Of a stretch of 36,729 nucleotides of DNA, positions 1-7,563 are shown piece by piece; positions within the stretch are counted from its first letter, which is position 1, and the number at the start of each line of letters is the position of its first letter. The translations under genes were made by a program, and so were the position numbers. Source of the DNA: a virus; IMG/VR virus record IMGVR_UViG_3300032315_001069, positions 1 to 36,729 of that record; one strand, 5' to 3'. The notes beneath the pieces were generated by a model, which saw only the letters and a list, made by a program, of their open reading frames with translations, did not search any database and was not told where the DNA came from.

Positions 1-14
1 AGTGCCCGAACCAG
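1..14. other. Left cohesive end (cos) copy, inferred
   Basis: The first 14 bases are identical to 36707-36720 at the other end. There the copy is followed directly by an Illumina adapter start. A 5' overhang filled in during library end repair would leave exactly one copy at each physical end. The position, between an HNH endonuclease gene and the terminase genes, is where cos lies in lambda-type and HNH-dependent cos phages. The overhang length and polarity are inferred, not shown. Confidence 0.6.
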
Positions 15-31
15 ACCGATAAATTTCTGCG

Positions 32-61
32 AGCTATAAGCTGACAACAATGCTTATAGCT
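32..61. repeat. Perfect 10-bp inverted repeat upstream of terS
   Basis: AGCTATAAGC at 32-41 is the exact reverse complement of GCTTATAGCT at 52-61, separated by ten bases. A G-T pair (31/62) could extend the stem in RNA. It ends directly before the ATG at 63 and lies about 18 bases inside the inferred cohesive end. It could be a binding site for the terminase small subunit or a translational hairpin hiding the start. Confidence 0.55.
41..46 (+). promoter_or_regulatory. CTGACA start-associated element, 22 nt before terS ATG
   Basis: CTGACA begins exactly 22 nt before ATG 63. It belongs to a recurring TTGACA/CTGACA element found 19-23 nt before many starts in this genome. Confidence 0.4.
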
Positions 62-62
62 T

Positions 63-632
63 ATGAGCCAAACAGAGATCGCCAAGGCACTTGGCATCAC
101 TCAGCCAGCGGTGGCGCAGCGCGTGAAGCGCGGGATGCCTACCGACAGCATTGAAGCGGCAAAGCAATGGAGCGACAGCCACATCGGCCAGCGGCGCGGA
201 AAGCGTCCGAGTCAGGTGCTTGTGCCTGTCGGCATTGTGCCGACCAGTGAACTTTCCGACGAACTTGTTGTAACTGACCAGTTGCGGCAGATCGCCGTTG
301 CCGCGTTCCGAAACGCCCAGACGGTGCAAGACCTGTCGGCGGCATCGCGCACAGTCAAAGACACCGAAGAGGCCCACGAGATCCGCAAGCGCGATTTAGT
401 CCGCTCCGAGCAGGAGGCGCAAAACCTCATGCACAGGGATCAAGTGCAAACCGTCATTGCCGAAGAAGTCGGCAAGCTCCGCGCCCTGCTTGAAGCTATG
501 CCGGGAGCCATCGCAATGGCCGCAAACCCGCACGACCCAGAACTGGCCCGCGATGCCGTGGCCGACTATCTGGAGCAAGTCTTCTCGACGTTAAGCAATA
601 CAGGCGATGCGCTGCGCGTGGATTCCAGATAG
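63..632 (+). CDS. Terminase small subunit (probable)
   Basis: A 189-residue protein with an N-terminal helix-turn-helix (IAKALGITQPAVAQRVKRG, residues about 6-24), then a charged, helix-rich middle and C-terminus. This is the layout of Nu1-type small terminase subunits, which bind the packaging site and hand it to the large subunit. An in-frame stop at 57-59 means ATG 63 is the first possible ATG start; no Shine-Dalgarno is visible, but CTGACA lies 22 nt upstream. The 3' end overlaps the large subunit gene by 26 nt. Assignment rests mainly on the HTH and on the position just before the large subunit. Confidence 0.75.
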   Translation: MSQTEIAKALGITQPAVAQRVKRGMPTDSIEAAKQWSDSHIGQRRGKRPSQVLVPVGIVPTSELSDELVVTDQLRQIAVAAFRNAQTVQDLSAASRTVKDTEEAHEIRKRDLVRSEQEAQNLMHRDQVQTVIAEEVGKLRALLEAMPGAIAMAANPHDPELARDAVADYLEQVFSTLSNTGDALRVDSR

Positions 633-2379
633 CCGCGAGAAGGCGCTGGCAATGTGGCGCGCCCAATGGGTGCCGCATCCGCGCCAAAGCGTTACCGAGT
701 GGGCCGAGACCAGCCTGTCTTTCTCGTCCCGCTTCACATCGTCGCCGGGGCCGTTCCGCGTCCGCAGTTATCCGTATATGCGCGAGTGGCTCGACTGCTT
801 CCACCCGGCCAGCGGCGTCCGCTCGATGGCGCTGCTCTGCGGGGCACAAGTGGCAAAAAGCACAGCCATTCAAGTTGGCATGGCCTACCGCCTCGTCCGC
901 GCCCCGGCTCCCGCGCTGTGGGTGCTTGATACTCAGACCAACGCCCAGAGCTTCAGCGAGTCGCGCTGGCAAGTGATGATTGATGACAACGAGGTTTTGC
1001 GCGCTCAACTTCCGCGCAACAAAGACAAGTTCAAGAACCTCGACCAAGCATTTGCGCGGATGCATCTCTGGTTCATCGGCAGCAACAGCCCGGGCAACCT
1101 CGCGGGCCGCTCCATCTCGCTTCTCTGCTTGGACGAGGTGGACAAATACAAAACCAAGACCAAGCAGGAAGCCGCTGCCGTGCAGCTTGCCGTCCAGCGT
1201 GTCGCGTCCTTCCCGATGCACCTCATCGTGATGACCAGCACCCCCACGACTCAGGAAGGCTCGATCTGGAAGGCGTGGCTGGAAGGCGACCAGCGCCGCT
1301 TCTGGTTGCCGTGCCCGCATTGCGACGACATGACCCTGCTTTCGTGGCCCATGATGAAATGGGACGATGACGCCCGCATTGATCAAAACCAATGGGATCT
1401 CAAGCGCGTCCGCGAAACCGCCCGCCTTGAGTGCCCGCATTGCAACGGCCACATCACCGACGCGCTCAAGACTAAGATGCTGCGGGGAGGGGAATGGCGC
1501 GCGGAGAACGCCAACGCATTGCCGGGGCATCGCAGCTACCATTTGTCCGCGCTGTATTCGGTGCGCCGCAGCTTTGGGGCGCTGGCCGTCAAATTCCTGC
1601 AAGACAAGTCCTCGCTCATGGGACTGCAAGATTTTGTGAACAGCATCCTCGCCGAGCCGTGGGAAGATGCCATGACCGACGAATCCCGCCCGCTGACCGT
1701 GGGCGAATACAACCTCCGCGCCGAGCCCGAAGAAGGCACCGCCCGCATCATGGCCGTGGACGTGCAGCAAGATTGCTTCTATTTCGTCTGCCGCTCGTTC
1801 GCCAAAGACGGCAGCAGCAAACTCGTGGACGAAGGCCGACTCACCACCTGGGCCGACTTGGAATTTAAGGTGCAGGAACTTGGCCTCGACCAGCAACGCA
1901 ACATCGGCGGCACGATGGCAAAGCTCGTCGTGGTGGACTCAGGCTTCCGCACGGACGAGGTGCTCGATGTCTGCCTCCGCAATCGCTACATCCCAGCCAA
2001 GGGCGAAGACCGCGCCGATGGTTACGGCGTGAAGTTTGGCAAGACGCTCCGCAAAGCCATCTCCGTCTTGAAGCCGTATCGGCGCGGATATTTCCTCATG
2101 CTGTTCTCGTCACCCGCCGCGCAAGACGTTCTGGAGTGGCTACGCGGCGGCAAAGGCCCGGCGTGGACGGTGGCCGCTGACGCCTCGGAAGAATACAAAG
2201 CGCACCTTGACGCGCACCGCAAGGTGGTCAAACGCAGCCCGCTCACGGGGCGAGAGAACTACATCTGGAAACAGATCGGGCGCCGTCCTGACCATATGCT
2301 CGATTGTGAACTGATGATTCTGGCGCTGGCCGAATACGGCAACATCATCAAGCCCAAGCTGGACGAGCCCACAGAGTAA
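607..2379 (+). CDS. Terminase large subunit, lambda GpA family
   Basis: A 590-residue packaging motor, close to the length of lambda gpA. The ATPase part has a Walker A-like CGAQVAKST at about 78-86 and a Walker B LLCLDE with D176 and E177. Two CPHC zinc-ribbon pairs lie at roughly residues 237-281. The C-terminal nuclease shows VDVQQD with D385 and a late DHMLDCE with D562 and D566. GpA-family motors usually cut at cos sites and package unit-length genomes, consistent with the matching contig ends. The ATG at 607 overlaps terS; ATG 652 is an alternative start, 15 codons in. Confidence 0.95.
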   Translation: MRCAWIPDSREKALAMWRAQWVPHPRQSVTEWAETSLSFSSRFTSSPGPFRVRSYPYMREWLDCFHPASGVRSMALLCGAQVAKSTAIQVGMAYRLVRAPAPALWVLDTQTNAQSFSESRWQVMIDDNEVLRAQLPRNKDKFKNLDQAFARMHLWFIGSNSPGNLAGRSISLLCLDEVDKYKTKTKQEAAAVQLAVQRVASFPMHLIVMTSTPTTQEGSIWKAWLEGDQRRFWLPCPHCDDMTLLSWPMMKWDDDARIDQNQWDLKRVRETARLECPHCNGHITDALKTKMLRGGEWRAENANALPGHRSYHLSALYSVRRSFGALAVKFLQDKSSLMGLQDFVNSILAEPWEDAMTDESRPLTVGEYNLRAEPEEGTARIMAVDVQQDCFYFVCRSFAKDGSSKLVDEGRLTTWADLEFKVQELGLDQQRNIGGTMAKLVVVDSGFRTDEVLDVCLRNRYIPAKGEDRADGYGVKFGKTLRKAISVLKPYRRGYFLMLFSSPAAQDVLEWLRGGKGPAWTVAADASEEYKAHLDAHRKVVKRSPLTGRENYIWKQIGRRPDHMLDCELMILALAEYGNIIKPKLDEPTE

Positions 2380-2476
2380 AACCCCCAAAATCAAGGGGTT
2401 AGCAGGGGGCAAAAATATTTTTAAAAAAACTGATCTTTTTTCTTGCATACGCAAGCCTCTGGCGTATCTTGGGGGC
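2380..2476. promoter_or_regulatory. AT-rich promoter region for the accessory block
   Basis: A 97-base gap. AACCCC/GGGGTT forms a small hairpin right after the terminase stop. Long A and T tracts follow (about 2411-2442), including the self-complementary AAAAATATTTTT. TTGCAT (2443-2448), 16 bases, then TATCTT (2465-2470) fit a sigma-70-type promoter. Overlapping inverted repeats CTTGC/GCAAG and ATACGC/GCGTAT cover the same bases and look operator-like. Predicted transcription would start almost at the ATG (2477). Confidence 0.5.
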
Positions 2477-2659
2477 ATGAACGAGCTTTTAAAAGTGGCA
2501 GCACTCAGCAAAAAAATTCTTAACTCAGCAAACACGATGCAAAAAGCAAATGCGCTGATTGCAAAATGGAGCGACAAAGACCTTGGCTCGGGTCCGCAAA
2601 GACTGATTACAGCTGCGGATCTTGAAGCCCGCAATCAAGTGTATGGATGGGGGAAATAA
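2477..2659 (+). CDS. Small hypothetical protein, first gene of accessory block
   Basis: A 60-residue, mostly helical, basic protein with no recognised domain. The run GGGGG four to five bases upstream of ATG 2477 could act as a ribosome site. The promoter would begin transcripts at or near the start codon. It opens a run of eight small genes inserted between terminase and portal, where lambda has only gpW. The block looks AT-richer than its flanks and resembles a moron insertion. Confidence 0.6.
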   Translation: MNELLKVAALSKKILNSANTMQKANALIAKWSDKDLGSGPQRLITAADLEARNQVYGWGK

Positions 2660-2663
2660 AAAT

Positions 2664-2855
2664 ATGGAAACCACACATTATGTCCTGCTTGCTATTATGT
2701 GCTCTCAGACTGTGGCCTGCATTTTAATGGTATGCCGATGCATCGTTGCCGAAACAAAAATTAGACAGGCGGCAAAGCTGCTTGGAAAATTGGTTCCGCA
2801 AGTTTCTGCTCAACTAGAACAGCTATGGGTGTTGGACAAGTGTAAAAACAACTGA
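2664..2855 (+). CDS. Small membrane protein
   Basis: A 63-residue protein. Residues about 5-27 (starting YVLLAIMCSQTVACILMVC) form one hydrophobic segment containing several cysteines, followed by a basic amphipathic helix. This suggests a single-pass inner-membrane protein with a cytoplasmic tail. ATG 2664 lies four bases after the previous stop. No family recognised; its place in a moron-like block would fit an accessory or superinfection role, but that is speculation. Confidence 0.55.
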   Translation: METTHYVLLAIMCSQTVACILMVCRCIVAETKIRQAAKLLGKLVPQVSAQLEQLWVLDKCKNN

Positions 2856-2869
2856 AGAAAATACAATTT

Positions 2870-3094
2870 ATGAGCGATACACCGGAAACCTACGAAGCCG
2901 TTGAGCGTTGGCAGCAGGGCAAGATCAACGTGTTTGATGCCTTGGCCGAACTGGAAGATCAGCGCGACCAATGGCGCGAGTGCGCGGAATGGCTTGCTGA
3001 TTCAGTTCGTTTTTGGATCGGTGCGGAAAAAGAATTTGTCGATACAGGCAGTGCGCTTGCCGAGTTTGATCGGCTAAAAGGAGAAACGAAATGA
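2870..3094 (+). CDS. S-x-TPET family small protein (copy 1)
   Basis: A 74-residue protein beginning MSDTPET and containing DQRDQWRECAEWLADSVR. It ends in a region like ALAEFDRLKGET. The same modules recur in the next two genes and in part at 31004, so this is one member of a duplicated family in this genome. Function unknown. The charged heptad pattern in the middle suggests a coiled coil. A good Shine-Dalgarno (AAAGGAGAAACG) at its 3' end serves the next gene, which overlaps by four bases. Confidence 0.65.
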   Translation: MSDTPETYEAVERWQQGKINVFDALAELEDQRDQWRECAEWLADSVRFWIGAEKEFVDTGSALAEFDRLKGETK

Positions 3095-3471
3095 CAGACA
3101 AAATCACACAAATCAACGACGAGATGTCGTGTGAAAAAACCACCAAAGACTGCACCGATTTCCGAAAAGAATTAAGTGAGTTAATAAACAAGCACAGTCT
3201 GGAAAGCGGTTCTCACACGCCAGACTTCGTGCTGTCCAACTTTCTTGTGGACGTTCTCATTTGTTTTGACGCGGCGACAATAAGTAGAAACTCGCGGCAC
3301 GATTTTCCAGCAAGACTTTGCGTGCTGGAACGCGAGCGCGACCAATGGCGCGAGTGTGCGGTGAGGTTGGCTGATGCGCTTTGGGCAGAGGTGTCGGGCC
3401 AGTTGCACGTTAATAGCCCAACCCACCGCGCACTCTCCGAGTTTGAGAAACTGAATGGAGAAACGAGATGA
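3091..3471 (+). CDS. S-x-TPET-related small protein (copy 2)
   Basis: A 126-residue protein. Its C-terminal part (LERERDQWRECAVRLADAL, then ALSEFEKLNGET) is clearly paralogous to the end of the 2870 gene. The N-terminal half differs and holds SHTPDFVLSNFLVDVLICF, which may be a separate small domain. It overlaps its neighbours by four bases on both sides (ATGA) and has AGGAG upstream, indicating translational coupling in one operon. Function unknown. Confidence 0.65.
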   Translation: MTDKITQINDEMSCEKTTKDCTDFRKELSELINKHSLESGSHTPDFVLSNFLVDVLICFDAATISRNSRHDFPARLCVLERERDQWRECAVRLADALWAEVSGQLHVNSPTHRALSEFEKLNGETR

Positions 3472-3971
3472 GCGACACAACAGAACCAAAAACACACCAA
3501 CGACTAACACAGACAAGCCGCGATGAAGTCCTACGCATATTGCAAAAATGTCACGCTGGCGACATAGACGACTTTCTTGCGGAAGTTTGCCAGAAGAAAA
3601 AAACGGATGAACCCAGCACAACTATGAGCAACACGCCAGAAACAGACGGGCATTTGCGCCGCAACACTGGCAACGGCAGTGAGTGGGTAAGAGCAGATTT
3701 TGCTCGCAAGCTGGAGCGCGAACGCGACCAAGCACAGCGCGACCTTCAACAGCTTCTCGAAAGCATAAAAGTTACGGAAGTTTCCATTCAGATGGTTGAT
3801 GGCATCGCTCGACCAATTCCATGGGCAGGTGACGGCGAGGCGTGGCGCGGGTGCGCGGAGAGACTGGCCGCAAGCGTTCGACAGCTTATGACCTCACAGT
3901 CTCAGAGAAACCAGCTACTTGCTGAGTTAGCTCTTGTGGAGTTTGAGGAGTTAGAAAAGACACGCAAATGA
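3468..3971 (+). CDS. S-x-TPET family protein (copy 3) with an internal canonical start
   Basis: A 167-residue reading frame that looks composite. The first 52 residues (MSDTTEPKTHQ onward) form a short helical module. At codon 53 (ATG 3624) the canonical family start appears: MSNTPETDG, then WVRADFARKLERERDQ. An internal start there would give a 115-residue protein of typical form. The longer product may be a fusion of two small genes, or both forms may be made. It shares ERERDQ and the RGCAERLAASVR segment with copies 1 and 2. Function unknown. Confidence 0.6.
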   Translation: MSDTTEPKTHQRLTQTSRDEVLRILQKCHAGDIDDFLAEVCQKKKTDEPSTTMSNTPETDGHLRRNTGNGSEWVRADFARKLERERDQAQRDLQQLLESIKVTEVSIQMVDGIARPIPWAGDGEAWRGCAERLAASVRQLMTSQSQRNQLLAELALVEFEELEKTRK

Positions 3972-4168
3972 ATAACACTTGCCCAAGATGCGGATTAGTA
4001 ATGGTCGAAAAGCCGCCAGAGCAAATCTATTGCAGCTATCCTCCGCAGTGGGACTCCGTCATGTGGTGCGGATGCGGCTACACCGAAGATCGCGGCAGAG
4101 TCTATGGCATGACATACGAACAGTTTCTTCACAACGCATGGAAAGAAGCCAATCGTGGAAAACTATGA
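3968..4168 (+). CDS. Small zinc-binding hypothetical protein
   Basis: A 66-residue protein with CPRCG at residues 5-9, a further cysteine around 22, and CGCG at about 34-37. This looks like a compact zinc ribbon. The rest is aromatic-rich and polar. It overlaps both neighbours by four bases. No family or function recognised; a nucleic-acid or protein contact role is plausible for such ribbons. Confidence 0.6.
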   Translation: MNNTCPRCGLVMVEKPPEQIYCSYPPQWDSVMWCGCGYTEDRGRVYGMTYEQFLHNAWKEANRGKL

Positions 4169-4455
4169 TCGAGACGCCACAACACGCAATGATCACACGC
4201 GAAGAGGCTCAAAAGCGTCAGCGCGAAGCCAAACATCACACGGTTGTTTGCGAAGGCGAATACGCAGCGCACTACGTCCACGACCAGGCAACTGGAATCA
4301 CTACCCTCGTCCGCGAGGCGAAACGCGGATTTGGTCGGTATATTGCCAATCTCAAAGAAGTTTGCGGTGGCGACTTACACCCATTGACCGCAACCGCACG
4401 ACAACGCGCCGAGGCGTTTCTGAAAACAATCGGGAAGCGTGATGAAGTCAGATGA
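4165..4455 (+). CDS. Hypothetical protein
   Basis: A 96-residue protein starting at ATG 4165, inside the ATGA overlap with the previous stop. The N-terminus is highly charged (REEAQKRQREAKHH), followed by a possible small beta domain (YAAHYVHDQATGITTLV) and a helical C-terminus. Not recognised. It ends within the ATGA overlap of the next small zinc protein, so it is probably translated with it. Confidence 0.55.
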   Translation: MIETPQHAMITREEAQKRQREAKHHTVVCEGEYAAHYVHDQATGITTLVREAKRGFGRYIANLKEVCGGDLHPLTATARQRAEAFLKTIGKRDEVR

Positions 4456-4619
4456 AATGCCCCAAGTGCGGAACGTCGATTCCTTACGCCGTGGACACCC
4501 GCAAGATCGGCAGCAAGGGCGGCAAGGTGAAGTCGCCGCTCAAAGCCCGCACTAGCGAGCAAGCCCGCGCCGCTGTGATGGCCCGGTGGGCCAAGCGCAA
4601 GGCCAAGCCCACCGATTGA
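4452..4619 (+). CDS. 55-residue CxxC protein
   Basis: A short gene: MKCPKCGTSI at the N-terminus gives a CxxC pair at residues 3 and 6, followed by a strongly basic tail rich in Lys, Arg and Ala (GGKVKSPLKARTSEQARAAV). One CxxC is only half a zinc site, so it may dimerise around a metal or use other ligands. The start overlaps the previous stop. The stop codon TGA (4617-4619) is part of the TTGACA element that precedes the next gene. Likely nucleic-acid binding; no family named. Confidence 0.6.
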   Translation: MKCPKCGTSIPYAVDTRKIGSKGGKVKSPLKARTSEQARAAVMARWAKRKAKPTD

Positions 4620-4621
4620 CA
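4616..4621 (+). promoter_or_regulatory. TTGACA start-associated element, 22 nt before ATG 4638
   Basis: TTGACA includes the stop codon of the upstream gene and begins 22 nt before ATG 4638. Confidence 0.45.
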
Positions 4622-4637
4622 CCGCCGCGCGTGAGCA

Positions 4638-4958
4638 ATGTCTCCGCGCTCCTTTGTTTTCAGTGTTTGGGTCGCCAACAACAAAGACGCGCTGAAAACA
4701 GTCGCGGCGCTTGAGACGATCGCCGCCAATAATTTCACCGTGGCGAAAGAGGGTGGGCGCGTTCTCGTCAGCGCCTCGATGGGCGGCAAGTCCTACTCCT
4801 ACAGCCTCCCGCCCGACCAGACAGCCGGCACTGTGGCCGAGCTGGCTTTCTACGCTTGGAACCAGATCCGCAGCCTGTCGGACGCCGACCTCGAGCTCTG
4901 GCTGACAAGGAAGACCAGCAAGACCGCCATCATGGCTTTCAACTACCCGCTTTCATGA
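4638..4958 (+). CDS. Possible head-tail joining (gpW-position) protein
   Basis: A 106-residue protein with mixed alpha/beta character: helix ALKTVAALETIAANN, a strand pair around RVLVSASMGGKSYSYSL, then helix TVAELAFYAWNQIRSL. It sits between terminase and portal and overlaps the portal start by four bases (ATGA). In lambda this slot holds gpW, the head-completion protein, but I see no clear gpW sequence match. Role inferred only from place. TTGACA is 22 nt upstream of its ATG. Confidence 0.6.
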   Translation: MSPRSFVFSVWVANNKDALKTVAALETIAANNFTVAKEGGRVLVSASMGGKSYSYSLPPDQTAGTVAELAFYAWNQIRSLSDADLELWLTRKTSKTAIMAFNYPLS

Positions 4959-6448
4959 AATTAGCCGACCGCTGGAAACTTGTGACCAAAGCCTTCAGCC
5001 CGAAGGCGCAAAGCTACGATGCCGCGCGGCCTTCGATTCAGCGTCGATTCCCTTACAACGCCACAGCGACCGACAGTCACATCGACGTATCCGGCGCCGA
5101 CCGCGAGCGGCTGATGAAACTCTCGCGCTGGGTGTATAACAATATGCCCTTTGTCCGTGGGCTGATTTGCGAGAAGGCCCGCTACGCCACAGGCACAGGC
5201 ATCCGCCCGCAGGCGCGCTCTGGCAACGAAGCATGGGACAATGCCGCCGAAACTTTCTTTGAGCAATGGTCGCGCGTGGCCGACATCCAAGGCCGATACA
5301 CATGGCGCGAGATGCAGCGCATCGCCTCGGTCGCTATCGACCGCGACGGCGAAGTGTTCTTCCGCGCCACCGCGCAATCGACTGGGTATCCCGCGTTGCA
5401 ACTCATCCTTGCCCACCGCATCGGCGATGCCCGCTCCTCGATCTACGAGCCGAGCAACCCGACCGCCCGCGAAGGCGCGCAGAACATCATCGACGGCGTG
5501 GTGGTCAATCCGCAGCTACGCCCGATCTTCTACCGCCATCTGGTCGGCGACGGCGTTGACCCGGCGCAGCGCTTTGAGGACATCCCCGCGCAGCAACTTA
5601 TCCACGTTGGCGAGGCCAGCCAAGGCGACGAATTGCGCTACGTCACGCCGCTCGCCCCGTCCATTAACCACCTCCGCGATGTGTCGGACGCCATCAGCTT
5701 TGAGAAGATGGCGCTCAAAATTTCCTCCTACATCGCCCTCGCCATCAAGTCCTCCAACCCGCAAGGCGCGGATTTCTTTGGCGAGGCGACCCACTCCGTC
5801 AACAGCCAAGACAACAGCGAAGTCACCGTCGAATCCCTCGGCAACGCAGGCGGCGCCATCCCGCGCCTCGGCATGGGCGAAGACCTGATCTCTTGGACAT
5901 CGAACCGCCCCACGCAAAACTTCCGCGAGTTCTGCGACCTTCTCCTCCGCGAAGTCTGCCTCAACATCGGCGTGCCGTGGGAATTTGCCGCACGTCCTGC
6001 CGATGCGGGTGGTGCGGCCCTGCGCGCCGTGCTCGTCCGCGCCCAACGCACCTTTGAGCAGCGCCAAGCCCTGCTCATCGACCGCCTCTGTTCCCGCGTC
6101 TGGGCCCACGTCATCACGCTCGGAATGCAGCGCGGCCTCCTTCCGCAGAACGAAAATTGGTGGCGCGTCGAATGGCAGCGCCCGGCGGCAGCGTCTGTGG
6201 ACTACGGACGGGAAGCGCAAGCCAACCTGAACGATGTCCGCGCGGGCCTCCGCACCTACTCCGAGGACTACAGCGAGCGCGGCCTTGAGTGGAAAGACCA
6301 GCTTCGCCAGCGCGCCGTCGAGGCGAAGTATCTGGCCGAATTGTCCGCAGAGTTTGGCATCGGTGCCGACAGCATTGCCACTTTCAACCCCAACCCTGCA
6401 CCGCCGACAAACAACGGCAGCGCATTGACACCGCAGCAAGCGCAATGA
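4955..6448 (+). CDS. Portal protein, lambda gpB family
   Basis: A 497-residue protein forming the dodecameric ring at the capsid vertex through which DNA passes. Features typical of lambda-type portals are FVRGLICEKARYATGTGIRP at about 67-86, an alpha/beta middle with IDGVVVNPQLRPIFYRHL, and the late motif GVPWEFAARPADAGGAALRA before the long C-terminal helices. Length fits the family (lambda gpB 533). ATG 4955 overlaps the previous stop. The stop overlaps the protease start, so head genes are translationally coupled. Confidence 0.93.
   Translation: MKLADRWKLVTKAFSPKAQSYDAARPSIQRRFPYNATATDSHIDVSGADRERLMKLSRWVYNNMPFVRGLICEKARYATGTGIRPQARSGNEAWDNAAETFFEQWSRVADIQGRYTWREMQRIASVAIDRDGEVFFRATAQSTGYPALQLILAHRIGDARSSIYEPSNPTAREGAQNIIDGVVVNPQLRPIFYRHLVGDGVDPAQRFEDIPAQQLIHVGEASQGDELRYVTPLAPSINHLRDVSDAISFEKMALKISSYIALAIKSSNPQGADFFGEATHSVNSQDNSEVTVESLGNAGGAIPRLGMGEDLISWTSNRPTQNFREFCDLLLREVCLNIGVPWEFAARPADAGGAALRAVLVRAQRTFEQRQALLIDRLCSRVWAHVITLGMQRGLLPQNENWWRVEWQRPAAASVDYGREAQANLNDVRAGLRTYSEDYSERGLEWKDQLRQRAVEAKYLAELSAEFGIGADSIATFNPNPAPPTNNGSALTPQQAQ
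6425..6430 (+). promoter_or_regulatory. TTGACA start-associated element, 20 nt before protease ATG
   Basis: TTGACA lies within the last codons of the portal gene and begins 20 nt before ATG 6445. It supports that start over in-frame codons further upstream. Confidence 0.45.
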
Positions 6449-7557
6449 ACGCGCCCGCTTGGTATGCAATTTCAGCGCCCCGCAACAGCGAAGCCGAAGA
6501 TGGCCGCGTCGAGGTTCACATTTACGACGAGATCGGCGGCTACGGCGTCACGGCGAAAGACTTCATCTCGGAGCTTAAAAAATACAAAGGCCAGCACATC
6601 GACCTCCGCATCAACTCCGTTGGAGGAAGCGTCATCGAGGGAGATGCAATTTTTAACGCGCTCCGACGCCATCGCGGTGGCTTAACCGTTCACGTTGATG
6701 GACTTGCGGCAAGCATGGCGTCCATCATCGCTATGGCTGGCGACAAAATTGTCATGGCCGACAACGGCTTTTTGATGATCCACAACCCTTGGTCGATGAG
6801 CGTTGGCGATGCCGACGATCTCCGCAAAGAAGCCGACACGCTCGACAAAATCAAAGAGTCGATGGTTCGCACCTACGCGCGCCGGGCAAACATTTCCCGC
6901 GATGCCGTCAGTCAGATGATGGACGAGGAAAAGTGGATGGATGCCCGCGAAGCTCTCGACCTCGGATTCATTGATGAAATTGACGAGGACGCAATGGCAG
7001 CCGCCGCCTCTATCACCCGCAGCGAAGCGCAAGCCCGCTTTGACAAGCTCAAAAACTCTATGTCCCGCAAATCCGCGAAAAACATCAAAGCTGAAGAAGT
7101 CGCCCCCGAAGTCGAGGAAGCGGTTGTCAGCGTGACCGACGCGCCCGTTGAGGTCGAATCGGTTGACACTTCCTCGGAAGATACAATGAACGCCGAACTT
7201 CAAGCGAAGGTTGACGCCCTCCAGGCCGACCTCGCCGCCAAAGTCGAAGCCGACACCGTCCGCGCGCAAGCCGACGAAGTGACGGCCAAGGAACTTGAAA
7301 CCCTCAAAGCCGAAGTCGAGCGCCTGACCGCCGAGTCGGCCAGCAAGGACGAGGAGATCACCGCGCTGCTCGCGGCCTCCAAAAGTGCTGGCGAGCAAGC
7401 TGCAGCAATCGTCGCTTCTGTTGGTCTTGAGCCCGTGGCTGTCGTCTCTGCCGAGCCGGAACTGACGCCCGCTCAAATCTTTGAATCACTCAGCGGCTCG
7501 GAAGCCGTCGAGTATTACCGCGCCAACAAGCGCGCCATCATCGCTTCCATTTACTAA
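6445..7557 (+). CDS. Prohead protease (ClpP/S49-like) with C-terminal scaffold domain
   Basis: A 370-residue protein. Residues 1-190 have the ClpP-like fold: INSVGGSVIEGDAIFNAL at 56-73, the nucleophile in GLAASMAS (S90) and the His in MIHNPW (H113). After a linker, residues from about 248 form a Glu/Ala/Lys-rich coiled coil ending in FESLSGSEAVEYYRANK, the expected scaffold. This matches lambda gpC, whose C-terminal part is also made separately as scaffold Nu3. ATG 6445 is chosen because it overlaps the portal stop and has TTGACA 20 nt upstream. Confidence 0.9.
   Translation: MNAPAWYAISAPRNSEAEDGRVEVHIYDEIGGYGVTAKDFISELKKYKGQHIDLRINSVGGSVIEGDAIFNALRRHRGGLTVHVDGLAASMASIIAMAGDKIVMADNGFLMIHNPWSMSVGDADDLRKEADTLDKIKESMVRTYARRANISRDAVSQMMDEEKWMDAREALDLGFIDEIDEDAMAAAASITRSEAQARFDKLKNSMSRKSAKNIKAEEVAPEVEEAVVSVTDAPVEVESVDTSSEDTMNAELQAKVDALQADLAAKVEADTVRAQADEVTAKELETLKAEVERLTAESASKDEEITALLAASKSAGEQAAAIVASVGLEPVAVVSAEPELTPAQIFESLSGSEAVEYYRANKRAIIASIY
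7163..7168 (+). promoter_or_regulatory. TTGACA element 23 nt before an internal in-frame ATG
   Basis: TTGACA inside the protease gene, 23 nt before in-frame ATG 7186. Its spacing matches the element at true gene starts and points to internal initiation of the scaffold. Confidence 0.5.
7186..7557 (+). CDS. Scaffolding protein, internal in-frame start (Nu3-like)
   Basis: Predicted 123-residue scaffold sharing the 3' end and frame of the protease gene, starting at codon 248 (MNAELQAKVDALQADLAAK). The sequence is almost wholly a charged coiled coil, with a C-terminal FESLSGSEAVEYYRANKRAI that would contact the capsid protein. Lambda makes Nu3 the same way within gene C. The evidence for initiation here is the TTGACA element 23 nt upstream plus the sharp change from protease fold to coiled coil. 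Internal initiation itself is inferred. Confidence 0.6.
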   Translation: MNAELQAKVDALQADLAAKVEADTVRAQADEVTAKELETLKAEVERLTAESASKDEEITALLAASKSAGEQAAAIVASVGLEPVAVVSAEPELTPAQIFESLSGSEAVEYYRANKRAIIASIY

Positions 7558-7563
7558 TTTCAT

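Noticed and set aside
496-1896. Long minus-strand frame opposite the terminase genes
   Set aside because: It mirrors the GC-rich codons of terS/terL, whose motifs are clear; the antisense protein has no recognisable features.
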